DNA from: an uncultured Anaerolineales bacterium
GTDB lineage: Bacteria; Chloroflexota; Anaerolineae; Anaerolineales; Villigracilaceae
Direction of reading: 5' to 3'
Assembly (NCBI GenBank): GCA_903873975.1
Contig: CAIQQN010000100.1
Coordinates: 1-50,423, forward strand
DNA length: 50,423 bases
Both the position numbers and the translations under genes were made by a program. Under the pieces are notes generated by a model that was given only the letters and a program-made list of their open reading frames with translations, ran no database searches and was not told the DNA's origin. Position 1 is the first letter of the stretch; each line of letters opens with the position of its first letter. This document shows positions 37,750 through 45,658 of this stretch, piece by piece.

Positions 37750-38949
37750 ATGGAGAACCCTTTATTACTTGAAGAAGACGAAGAATATTCTGCCATTGCC
37801 AGACTGATTGAACTGGGTAGGCAGAAATCTTATGTCACCATTGACGACATTCTGCATTTTTTTCCGGAAGCTGAACAGGATGTTGAACAGTTGGAAGAAG
37901 CCTTCGCGGCTCTCTTGAGCGCGGGGGTTGCCTTTGTAGAAGACACACCTACCGGCGAACCTCCGGAGGATGAACTTATTGCAGCGGAGAAACCTGAGGC
38001 TGAGCCGGAATTGTCCCTGGACGATTACCTTGCCAACATTGACACTGACGATACCATCGGGCTGTATCTCAAAGAAGTCAGCCGCGTTCCGCTGCTTACC
38101 GCCACTGAAGAAGTCGATCTCGCCCAACGTATTGAGCGCGGACGAATGGCTCGTGAAGAACTGGCACGCGGCAATGTTAGCGCGCGCCGCCGGATCGAAC
38201 TTCGCAAACTCATCGAGGATGGCTGGGCCGCTCGCGAACATTTAATAACTGCCAATTCGCGTCTCGTTATCAGCGTTGCTAAGAAGTACATGGGGCGCGG
38301 CGTTCCCTTCCTTGATCTAATTCAGGAAGGTAACATCGGCCTGATCCGCGCTACCAAGAAATTTGATTACCGCCGTGGTCACAAGTTTAGCACCTATGCC
38401 ACCTGGTGGATCCGTCAGGCCGTCACGCGCGCCATCGCCGACCAGGGGCGCACCATTCGCGTCCCCGTCCACATGGGCGACCAGATCAATAAACTGCTGA
38501 GGGTCCAGCACCAATTGACCCAGCGTCTGGGGCGTGAACCGTCGGTGGAAGAACTGGCAACCGCCCTGGAAGTGCCACCCAAGAAGGTCGAGAACATGAT
38601 CCAGGTGGCGAGGCGCCCGCTCTCGCTGGAGACACCAACCGACGATGAAGAGGACTCCGTTCTTGGCGATTTTATCGAAGACGATGAAGCCGCTCCACCT
38701 GATGATACAGCTACCTACAATCTGCTTCGCGAACATCTGACCGAGGTGCTGAACGGGCTCCCGCCGCGCGAGGTGCGTATCCTGCAATTACGTTACGGCC
38801 TCCTGGATGGACAGGCATACACGCTGGAGGAAGTCGGGCGCAAGATGGGGGTCACCCGCGAACGCGTACGCCAAATCGAGGCTCAGGCTTTGAGTCGCCT
38901 TCGACATCCGTCCATCCGCCGCAAGCTCCGAGACTACCTCGGCGAATAA
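37750..38949 (+). CDS. rpoD: Primary-type RNA polymerase sigma factor (RpoD/SigA)
   Basis: The 399-residue sigma-70 factor has a short region 1.1-like start (IARLIELGRQKSYVTIDDIL), region 1.2 (DTIGLYLKEVSRVPLL), regions 2.1-2.4 (DLIQEGNIGLIRA, FSTYATWWIRQAVTRAI), region 3 and region 4 with the helix-turn-helix TLEEVGRKMGVTRERVRQIE. The large non-conserved region of proteobacterial RpoD is missing, as in Gram-positive SigA. It is probably the housekeeping sigma factor, but a group 2 paralogue cannot be excluded from the window. It is transcribed alone with its own promoter and terminator. Confidence 0.93.
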   Translation: MENPLLLEEDEEYSAIARLIELGRQKSYVTIDDILHFFPEAEQDVEQLEEAFAALLSAGVAFVEDTPTGEPPEDELIAAEKPEAEPELSLDDYLANIDTDDTIGLYLKEVSRVPLLTATEEVDLAQRIERGRMAREELARGNVSARRRIELRKLIEDGWAAREHLITANSRLVISVAKKYMGRGVPFLDLIQEGNIGLIRATKKFDYRRGHKFSTYATWWIRQAVTRAIADQGRTIRVPVHMGDQINKLLRVQHQLTQRLGREPSVEELATALEVPPKKVENMIQVARRPLSLETPTDDEEDSVLGDFIEDDEAAPPDDTATYNLLREHLTEVLNGLPPREVRILQLRYGLLDGQAYTLEEVGRKMGVTRERVRQIEAQALSRLRHPSIRRKLRDYLGE

Positions 38950-38966
38950 ATTCCCCCTAACTCCCC

Positions 38967-39003
38967 AACAGGGGCAGATGATTATCTGCCCCTGTTTGTT
39001 TTA
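38967..39003 (+). terminator. Strong intrinsic terminator after rpoD
   Basis: Perfect 13-bp arms (AACAGGGGCAGAT and ATCTGCCCCTGTT) with a GATT loop are followed by TGTTTT. Confidence 0.9.
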
Positions 39004-39089
39004 ATAGGCGCCGGGTAAATATTTAACCAATATTTCATGAGATGCGAGCAATCCAATAATGCGCACTCTCAGATTTATGAAAGAAGCAG

Positions 39090-39102
39090 TAAAATGATAA
39101 CC
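39090..39102 (+). promoter_or_regulatory. TAAAAT box 7 nt before the membrane protein gene (leaderless type)
   Basis: TAAAAT (39090-39095) then seven bases and ATG 39103. It shares 16 identical bases with the mutS start region. An ATG overlapping the box (39094) is the less likely start. Confidence 0.55.
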
Positions 39103-40554
39103 ATGCGCCTGACGATTCGCCAAGTGTTCTCTACCCTCCTATTCCTTGGTCTGTTCCTGATGACCCTGCGTCCGATTGCCGACCCGGATTTCTGGTGGCA
39201 TCTGCGGACCGGCCAACTTATCGTCCAGACCCATGCCATCCCACACACCGACTCTTTTTCTTTAACTAATAAAGGCAAGCCGTGGCTTGCTCACGAATGG
39301 CTGTCCGAGTTATTTATGTATGGGCTCTACAAACTCGGGAGTTACGGTCTGCTTATCTTCGTCTTCTCTCTGATTATCACCGGGGCATTCTTGCTCGCCT
39401 ACCTGCAAAGCCCCCAAGAGTCGAGGCCGTACGCAGCAGGGTTTACCCTTCTTCTGGGAGCCATTGCGACTGCGCCAACTTGGGGGGTGCGTCCGCAAAT
39501 GATTTCCCTTTTCATCACTAGCCTGTTCTTATTTCTTCTCGACCGTCACCGAACAGAGCGTAAACTCATATACATTGTCCCATTGCCGCTGATCACTCTG
39601 GTATGGGTCAATCTTCACGCCGGATATTTTCTGGGTCTTGCCATCGTGGCTATATATATTCTCGGTGATCTGATTGACCTGCTCAAGGCTGAACACCAAA
39701 AGACCGCTCCCCCTGACGTACCGACTCTTAAGTCCATTTTGATTCTGTGCGCAGTTCTTGGATGCAGTATTCTGACAACACTAGCCAACCCAAATGGCCT
39801 CCATATCCTACTTTACCCATTCCAAACTTTGAAAAGCCAGGCAATGCAACAATTCATCCAGGAATGGTTTTCGCCAGACTTTCACCAGCTGGAATGGCAG
39901 CCGTTGGCGTGGTTCATCCTGGCATTTATCGGGGCAGGAATGCTAGGAAAGAAGTCCATCTCACCAACAAAAATCCTGCTGACGCTATTCTTCGGATATG
40001 CCGCCTTGCGTTCAATGCGGTTCGTTCCACTCTTCGTGATCGCGGCCATCCCAATACTAGCCGAAGAGATCGGCTCGTTGGTGAGAATCCAATCCGAGGT
40101 CAAGACGCAGGGGTGGCTGCTGAAATGGATAGTTCCCATCCTGCTGGCTTGTATTGTGCTGGTTGCCGGCCTACGCTTCGTACAAGTTGTCCATGGACAG
40201 TCAAATTCGGAAGCTGAGACATTCCCCAAAGCCGCCGTGGATTGGATTGAAGAGAATCAACCCAAAGGAAATCTTTTCAATTCGTATGGCTGGGGCGGTT
40301 ACCTCATCTGGCGGATATATCCGCAATATCCGGTGTACATTGACGGACGCGCAGATATTTATGGGGACAAGTTCATTTACGCTTACATGGATGCCTACCG
40401 GGCCCAACCTGGCTGGGAGCAGGCACTTGACGAACAAGCTGTGCACCTGGTGCTCGTGGAACCGGGATCGGGGTTGGCTAGCGCACTACTACAGTCCTCC
40501 GGCTGGGAAATCGTATATGAAGACCAGATAAGTGTAATCTTTGAAAGAAAGTAA
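39103..40554 (+). CDS. Polytopic membrane protein, GT-C-like
   Basis: The 483-residue protein has roughly ten transmembrane helices. The motif DPDFWWHL (27-34) follows the first helix, in the place where GT-C type lipid-linked glycosyltransferases have an acidic loop, and a soluble C-terminal part (EENQPKGNLFNSYGWGGYL, VYIDGRADIYG) follows the last helix. No specific family could be assigned; a role in surface glycan synthesis is a guess. The longer upstream frame is not used because of the TAAAAT spacing. Confidence 0.75.
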   Translation: MRLTIRQVFSTLLFLGLFLMTLRPIADPDFWWHLRTGQLIVQTHAIPHTDSFSLTNKGKPWLAHEWLSELFMYGLYKLGSYGLLIFVFSLIITGAFLLAYLQSPQESRPYAAGFTLLLGAIATAPTWGVRPQMISLFITSLFLFLLDRHRTERKLIYIVPLPLITLVWVNLHAGYFLGLAIVAIYILGDLIDLLKAEHQKTAPPDVPTLKSILILCAVLGCSILTTLANPNGLHILLYPFQTLKSQAMQQFIQEWFSPDFHQLEWQPLAWFILAFIGAGMLGKKSISPTKILLTLFFGYAALRSMRFVPLFVIAAIPILAEEIGSLVRIQSEVKTQGWLLKWIVPILLACIVLVAGLRFVQVVHGQSNSEAETFPKAAVDWIEENQPKGNLFNSYGWGGYLIWRIYPQYPVYIDGRADIYGDKFIYAYMDAYRAQPGWEQALDEQAVHLVLVEPGSGLASALLQSSGWEIVYEDQISVIFERK

Positions 40555-40576
40555 GATGAGCGTGATTGTTAAATTT

Positions 40577-40606
40577 ATTGGGCGGCAATCGACGATGCCA
40601 CCCAAT
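40577..40606. terminator. Inverted repeat between convergent genes
   Basis: ATTGGGCGGCA (40577-40587) pairs with TGCCACCCAAT (40596-40606) with one mismatch, between the membrane protein gene and bcp. AT-rich sequence follows on both strands. Confidence 0.55.
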
Positions 40607-40629
40607 TAATATTCGGATTGGATTCTTTT

Positions 40630-41094
40630 CTAGAGCGATTTAATCGCAGCTAAAACCTCTGCGCTGTGTTCTGCAGGTTTGACATTTTCAAATACTTTGG
40701 CAATTCTTCCGTTCGCATCAATAAGGAAGGTTGTACGAAGAACGCCTTCATATTCACGCCCCATGAATTTCTTTGGTCCCCACACGCCATACTGGTTGCA
40801 GACTTGATGTTTATCGTCAGCCAGCAAAGGGAACTGGAGAGTGAATTTCTCCTTAAATTTCGCATGTGATTTCGAGCTGTCCGGGCTGATGCCCAGAATG
40901 ACCACATCCGCGTTTACGTATGCGCTGTAGTTGTCACGGAAACTACAAGCCTCTGTCGTGCAGCCGGGCGTATCATCTTTCGGATAAAAATACAGCACCA
41001 CCGGTCTGCCCCGAAAATCCGACAACCGACGGGTGGTATTGTTTTCATCCGGCAAAGCAAAATCCAGCGCTTGAATACCTGAAGCGATTGGCAT
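40630..41094 (-). CDS. bcp: Bcp-type peroxiredoxin
   Basis: The 154-residue thiol peroxidase reduces hydroperoxides with electrons from thioredoxin. The peroxidatic cysteine is in DDTPGCTTEACSF, with the second cysteine of that motif five residues on, as in PrxQ/Bcp proteins with an intramolecular disulfide. The YFYPKD and GVWGPKKFMGREYEG segments agree. CAGGAG precedes the start, and a minus-strand TATAAT box lies 37 bases upstream (41131-41136). Confidence 0.94.
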   Translation of the reverse strand: MPIASGIQALDFALPDENNTTRRLSDFRGRPVVLYFYPKDDTPGCTTEACSFRDNYSAYVNADVVILGISPDSSKSHAKFKEKFTLQFPLLADDKHQVCNQYGVWGPKKFMGREYEGVLRTTFLIDANGRIAKVFENVKPAEHSAEVLAAIKSL

Positions 41095-41130
41095 AGCAAT
41101 CTCCTGATATATTTGGATACTCTTTATCCT

Positions 41131-41136
41131 ATTATA
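41131..41136 (-). promoter_or_regulatory. -10 box of bcp
   Basis: Minus-strand TATAAT; the -35 candidate TGGTCA 17 bases upstream is weak. The leader is about 30 nt and holds a ribosome site. Confidence 0.4.
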
Positions 41137-41259
41137 AAGAATAATGCAGCGGTTGACCAGTGTACCGCCACATTTATAACAGAACTCTAATACCAGGCCA
41201 GTTAGATTATTCCTACTTTCTTCAGGACCTTTTCCAGAATCACCAACGTAAAAGACACC

Positions 41260-43278
41260 TTACACCTCCACCATCAGCCTGCCCATCTGGCTTACATCGT
41301 AGCCCGGCAGGTTCACAACCGCTTGTTGAAATACGCCATCTTCCAAAACCTCGAATAAGGGGGCAAGCAAATCACTTTCCGCAAAAATCTTCGGGATGAT
41401 CAACTGATAAATCTCCTGGAAGAGTGGGATAAAGTCCAGGTTCAGGGATTGCGCCGCTGCTGGAATACCTAGGCCGCAATCGGCGCGCCCCGAAGCGACT
41501 GCGGCTGCCACGCCCAGATGGGTGTATTCTTCTTGATTGTAGCCTTGAATTGCATCAATATGGATTCCCAATTTAGACAATTGGTAATCCAACAGCACAC
41601 GCGTCCCTGCGCCGCGTTGGCGGTTCATAAATCGGACCTCTTTCCTGCCGAGGTCTTCCAAGCCGCGGACTCCCTTCGGGTTACCCCGTTTTACTATCAG
41701 CCCCTGTTCGCGGCCTACAAACCCGAAAACCTTCACGGGGACACCGCTCAGATATTGGCGGATGTAAGAGATATTGTACTCGCCGGTTTCCGGGTCCAGC
41801 AGGTGTGACCCAGCCAAGTGCGCCTCGCCGCGTTTCAGTGCGATAAGTCCGCTCTGCGAGCCAACATTGGCTGAAACCAACCGCCGGTCACGCTCAGACA
41901 GGAATTGCGCCAGCAGGTCGAGGGTCATATCATGGGAACCGATACAGAAAATTGTCCGGTCGAGTTCGGCGCGCGAACGATAGAGATGCACAGCCACCAC
42001 ATCCCCGGCCTCCGCTCCCTGCACGCCGCGCGGCAGGATCACGATCCCATCCGCACGCACCAGGGACGAGATGACACCTGCCCCGCGTGCCAGCGGTGCG
42101 GCCAGCAACTTGTCGCCCACCTTTCCGACCGCCACCCGCACGTAATCGTCGTCACCTGCGGGGGAGGTGATCTTGCGAGTCAGGTGCGCCTGCTCGACCG
42201 GTAACTCCTGTGGGTGACGGCCTGTCCATTGGGCGATCAACGGCTCGACAAAGATCTCCCCCGTCAGCGTAGCCGAGACGGGGTAGCCGGGAACACCAAT
42301 GATGGGTACCGTGTCATTGCGAATATCCGAAGGAAGCGAAGCGATCCCATCGTTATATTGAGATTGCTTCGTTGCAGCGTTCCTCGTAATGACACCAAGT
42401 ATCACCGGATGCCCCGGCCTCACTGCCACGCCATGCACCAACAAGGTGCCAAGTTTTTCCACTACCTGTGCTGAGAAATCCTCCGCTCCGGCCGAGGAAC
42501 CGGCATTGAGAAGGATCAAGTCATGCTCCCGGATAGCTTCCTCCACACGGGTGCAGATGGCATCAAAGTTATCCGGGGTAATCGAAAAACGCGTCGGCTC
42601 GCCACCCCAAGCCTTGACCTGCGCTGCCAGAACTAACGAGTTATACTCGAGAATATCGCCCGCTTTCAACGTGGAGCCAAGCGGGACCAGTTCCGTGCCG
42701 GTCGGCAGGATGGCAACGCGCGGCTTGCGCGCTACGTTCACAGACTGATGCCCGGAAGCTGCGATTGCGCCTAGGTCGACGGGGCGCAAAACCTGACCGG
42801 TAGGCAGCACCAACTGCGTCTGCACGATATCTTCCCCCAGCGGGCGGACATGGCTCCAGGGAGTCACTGCGGCTCGGATGCGGATGGAGGCCGGAAGACG
42901 GATGGCCGGGGTGATTTCGCCGCGTTTGTCGAGTGATTCAACATTTTCGATGGGAATTACCGCGTCAAAGCCTTCGGGCAGTGCATCGCCGGTGTCCAGG
43001 TAGATGGATTGAGGTCCGATCTGGAGCGTCACGGGATTAGACGGCTGCGCCTTCACTGTGTCCACCGCACGTACGGCGAACCCGTCCATAGCCGAGGCAT
43101 GGTAATGCGGCGAGGAGATCTTCGCCCAGACCGGTTCGGCCAGGACGCGTCCAATGGCATTTTCGTCTAAAGGAATATCCTCCGTTCCGAGCACTCGCCA
43201 CAAGTCCGCCTGTTTCAGCGCAGACTGTAACCGGGCTTGGGCTTCGGGGAGGGGAATGTCATGCAGGTAGACAGACAT
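41260..43278 (-). CDS. moeA: MoeA fused to a periplasmic-binding-protein-like domain
   Basis: The 672-residue protein has MoeA domains (about 1-435): SAMDGFAVRA, LPTGTELVPLG, LLNAGSSAGAEDFS and GVPGYPVSA, as in molybdopterin molybdotransferase, which inserts molybdenum into adenylated molybdopterin. From about 441 a PBP-like (LysR/ModA-type) domain follows (IFCIGSHDMTLDLL to the end), with SVGSQSGL-like NVGSQSGLIALKRGEAHLAG and FMNRQRGAGTRVLL. Such fusions are seen in anaerobes and may bind molybdate or another ligand. About 24 extra residues at 295-322 come from a palindromic repeat. The start at 43278 lies six bases after TATAAT; an upstream TTG is less likely. Confidence 0.92.
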   Translation of the reverse strand: MSVYLHDIPLPEAQARLQSALKQADLWRVLGTEDIPLDENAIGRVLAEPVWAKISSPHYHASAMDGFAVRAVDTVKAQPSNPVTLQIGPQSIYLDTGDALPEGFDAVIPIENVESLDKRGEITPAIRLPASIRIRAAVTPWSHVRPLGEDIVQTQLVLPTGQVLRPVDLGAIAASGHQSVNVARKPRVAILPTGTELVPLGSTLKAGDILEYNSLVLAAQVKAWGGEPTRFSITPDNFDAICTRVEEAIREHDLILLNAGSSAGAEDFSAQVVEKLGTLLVHGVAVRPGHPVILGVITRNAATKQSQYNDGIASLPSDIRNDTVPIIGVPGYPVSATLTGEIFVEPLIAQWTGRHPQELPVEQAHLTRKITSPAGDDDYVRVAVGKVGDKLLAAPLARGAGVISSLVRADGIVILPRGVQGAEAGDVVAVHLYRSRAELDRTIFCIGSHDMTLDLLAQFLSERDRRLVSANVGSQSGLIALKRGEAHLAGSHLLDPETGEYNISYIRQYLSGVPVKVFGFVGREQGLIVKRGNPKGVRGLEDLGRKEVRFMNRQRGAGTRVLLDYQLSKLGIHIDAIQGYNQEEYTHLGVAAAVASGRADCGLGIPAAAQSLNLDFIPLFQEIYQLIIPKIFAESDLLAPLFEVLEDGVFQQAVVNLPGYDVSQMGRLMVEV
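42312..42394. repeat. Palindromic repeat inserted in frame in the moeA fusion gene
   Basis: Outer arms TGTCATTGCGA (42312-42322) and TCGTAATGACA (42384-42394) pair with one mismatch. Inner parts GAAGCGAAGCGATCCC and GAGATTGCTTCGTTGC also pair. The resemblance to dispersed GTCATTGCGA...GAAGCAATCTC elements known from many bacterial genomes is strong. The gene reads through it on the minus strand without a stop. Confidence 0.72.
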
Positions 43279-43290
43279 GGTCAAATTATA
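43279..43290 (-). promoter_or_regulatory. TATAAT box 6 nt before the moeA fusion gene (leaderless type)
   Basis: Minus-strand TATAAT (43285-43290), then TTGACC, then the ATG at 43278. The padR palindrome begins 33 bases upstream, near where the -35 element would lie or just beyond. Confidence 0.6.
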
Positions 43291-43322
43291 TCGTCAAATC
43301 CTTGCCCAATCTTCAGGAACCG

Positions 43323-43347
43323 TATATACTCAATGAGTGAGTATATA
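43323..43347. promoter_or_regulatory. Probable PadR operator
   Basis: TATATACTCA (43323-43332) and TGAGTATATA (43338-43347) form a perfect 10-bp inverted repeat with a 5-base centre; the last base is the first base of the padR ATG. PadR-family regulators often bind such AT-rich palindromes at their own promoters. It could also affect the divergent moeA fusion gene. Confidence 0.65.
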
Positions 43348-43898
43348 TGACTGAAATCAAGCATCACGGTTCCCTCTCCCCTGAATTTGCGCTGCTCGGC
43401 TTTCTCTACGAGAGGCCATCCCACGGCTATGATCTGCATCAGCAACTTGTCACGGAACTTGGCTTTGTCTGGCACATCAGCCAGAGCCAGACCTACAACA
43501 TTTTGAACAGGCTGGAAACGCGGGGGGACATTTCCTCGAACGTGCTGGAACAAGAAAAACTGCCACCGCGCCAGGTCCTGCAAATTACCTCAAAAGGGCG
43601 GGATAGGTTTGACGCTTGGCTGGAAATGCCCACCGGCAGCAGTGTGCGCGCCATCCGCTTGGAATTCATTACACGGTTGTATTTCGTCCAAAGGATCGCT
43701 CCTGAAAAAATCCAACCCCTGCTCGACAGCCAATCTGATGAAATATTCGCCTCCATCAACAGTCTAGAACTCATCCACGCTAGGCTCCCTGGTGATCAGA
43801 CCTTTAACCGCCTGAGCCTGCAACTGCGCATCCGGCAGCTCAAATCCGTTCTCGATTGGTTGGGCGAATGCCGCAAGGCATTTTTATACATTCTCTAG
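43347..43898 (+). CDS. PadR family transcriptional regulator
   Basis: The 183-residue protein has the PadR winged-helix domain (about 10-85; LGFLYERPSHGYDLHQQL, QTYNILNRLETRGDI) and a C-terminal helical dimerisation region, like the longer PadR-s2/VirR-type members. Effector unknown. It precedes modA by 11 bases and shares a 68-base region with the divergent moeA fusion, so it may control molybdate uptake and cofactor assembly, in place of ModE, which is not visible here. Confidence 0.9.
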   Translation: MTEIKHHGSLSPEFALLGFLYERPSHGYDLHQQLVTELGFVWHISQSQTYNILNRLETRGDISSNVLEQEKLPPRQVLQITSKGRDRFDAWLEMPTGSSVRAIRLEFITRLYFVQRIAPEKIQPLLDSQSDEIFASINSLELIHARLPGDQTFNRLSLQLRIRQLKSVLDWLGECRKAFLYIL

Positions 43899-43909
43899 GA
43901 CATGAAAAC

Positions 43910-44785
43910 ATGAAGTGCTTTATTTTAGCCATTCTTTTGGTTGCGACCTTGTTGGCCGCCTGCGGAACAACTTCGACACCAGTGCCCGTCGTTCCAACCG
44001 CTTTACCAACTACAACGACCCCGGTACCACCGACAGCAACCCCATTGACACCAACGGCAATACCGCAGCCACGCTCGCTGACGGTCTACGCGGCTGCTTC
44101 GTTGACCGACGCGTTTACTGAAATTGGTAAGACCTTTGAAGCTGCCAATGTTGGTGTAACCGTCACTTTCAACTTTGCCGGGTCATCAACCTTACGCACG
44201 CAGCTCGAACAGGGTGCCGCTGCAGATGTTTTTGCCTCAGCCAACATGACGGAAATGAATACTCTCGTTACGGATACCCTGGTCGCTGCGGATGCCTCGC
44301 AGGTTTTCGTGACCAACAGCTTGCTGGTCATCCTACCTGCCAGCAATCCTGCCAATATTCAAACACTGCAAGACCTGGCGCGCCCGGGAATTAAACTGGT
44401 CCTGTGCGACACGACCGTTCCCTGCGGTAAATATGCCCGTCAGATTCTGGCCAACATGGACAAGGATACAACGTTTTCTCCCACTTTCAACACCCAGGTA
44501 CTGGCCGGCGTGGTTTCCAATGAAACCGATGTAAAGCAGGTTGTGGCGAAAGTGCAACTGGGCGAGGCGGATGCTGGGATCGTCTACGTTTCGGATTCGG
44601 TCGCTGCCCCTGACCTGAAGACGATCGAATTCCCCGCCGCAGATAATGTGATCGCGAAATACCCTATTGCTGTTTTAAAAAGTGCCGTCCAGCCAGACCT
44701 GGCTGCCAATTTTATCTCCTATGTACTTTCACCAGATGGACAGGCTATCCTGAAAAAATGGGGCTTCATCCCCGTTGCAACCTAG
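43910..44785 (+). CDS. modA: Molybdate-binding lipoprotein ModA
   Basis: The 291-residue binding protein has a lipobox (TLLAACGTTS), a Thr/Pro-rich stalk (about 25-55) and the ModA fold: TVYAAASLTDAFTEIG, FNFAGSSTLRTQLEQGAAADVFASA, and DVKQVVAKVQLGEADAGIVY. These match molybdate/tungstate binding proteins of group ModA. It would deliver the oxyanion to the ModB permease encoded 3 bases downstream. Molybdate versus tungstate cannot be told. Confidence 0.93.
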   Translation: MKCFILAILLVATLLAACGTTSTPVPVVPTALPTTTTPVPPTATPLTPTAIPQPRSLTVYAAASLTDAFTEIGKTFEAANVGVTVTFNFAGSSTLRTQLEQGAAADVFASANMTEMNTLVTDTLVAADASQVFVTNSLLVILPASNPANIQTLQDLARPGIKLVLCDTTVPCGKYARQILANMDKDTTFSPTFNTQVLAGVVSNETDVKQVVAKVQLGEADAGIVYVSDSVAAPDLKTIEFPAADNVIAKYPIAVLKSAVQPDLAANFISYVLSPDGQAILKKWGFIPVAT

Positions 44786-44788
44786 ACC

Positions 44789-45607
44789 ATGAGTTTGCTG
44801 AACCGTTTTGGACGCTGGTTATCAACCGACCGCAAACCAGGCTGGATATTCATCCTGCCTAGCCTGATTCTATTGGCATTATTTGGGCTGCCCATCTTTG
44901 CAGTCTTCTGGAAATCCGTTGGCCCAAACTTTTTCACGTATGCCCTCGCTCCGACAGCGCTTTCGGCCCTGCGCCTGAGCTTGCTGACCAGCAGTCTGGC
45001 CACCCTGCTGGCGATTGCAGCAGGGATGCCGCTGGCTTACATCCTCGCTCACTGGAAATTTCACGGTAAGACTGCCCTCGAATTACTGGTCGACCTGCCG
45101 GTGGTCCTGCCGCCCTCGTTGGCGGGCTTGGCGCTGCTGATGGCATTCGGGAGACAGGGCGTTTTCGGGCAATGGCTGGTCCCGCTGGGGATCAGTCTGC
45201 CGTTCACCATTGCGGCTGTTGTCATGGCGCAAACATTTGTTGCTTCGCCGCTGTTTGTCCATTCAGCCAAGGTCGGTTTTATGGAGATCGATCCGCAATT
45301 GGAAGAGGCGGCAATTGTCGAGGGGGCAGGCGAATTGCAATTATTCCGTTTTGTCATGCTCCCGCTAGCGTGGCGATCCTTGCTGGCTGGAACCATCTTG
45401 ACCTGGACGCGTGCCCTGGGTGAATTTGGGGCGACGCTCATGTTTGCCGGGAACCTGGAGGGCAAGACCCAGACCATGCCGCTGGCTATTTATCTTGGTC
45501 TGGAACGCGGCCTGGGTGTGGCGCTGGCGTTATCAGTGCTGCTGGTGGTGGTTTCGGTGGTGCTGCTGGGGGTTATGAGGAGGGTGGAGAAGAGCGGAGG
45601 GTGGTAG
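44789..45607 (+). CDS. modB: Molybdate ABC transporter permease ModB
   Basis: The 272-residue permease has about six membrane helices and the EAA-type loop (EEAAIVEGAGELQLFRFVMLP, where G and adjacent residues contact the ATPase). LPVVLPPSLAGLALL and TRALGEFGATLMFAGN are characteristic of ModB/CysW types. The operon ends here; no ATP-binding modC follows, and the next gene lies on the other strand. Confidence 0.93.
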   Translation: MSLLNRFGRWLSTDRKPGWIFILPSLILLALFGLPIFAVFWKSVGPNFFTYALAPTALSALRLSLLTSSLATLLAIAAGMPLAYILAHWKFHGKTALELLVDLPVVLPPSLAGLALLMAFGRQGVFGQWLVPLGISLPFTIAAVVMAQTFVASPLFVHSAKVGFMEIDPQLEEAAIVEGAGELQLFRFVMLPLAWRSLLAGTILTWTRALGEFGATLMFAGNLEGKTQTMPLAIYLGLERGLGVALALSVLLVVVSVVLLGVMRRVEKSGGW

Positions 45608-45658
45608 TACCAAAGGAATATTTCGCAAACGATAGGATTTCGTTATCTTATCACCGTT

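Noticed and set aside
39037-39102. Longer N-terminus for the membrane protein gene (22 extra residues)
   Set aside because: It would run through the TAAAAT box and adds a polar segment before the first helix.
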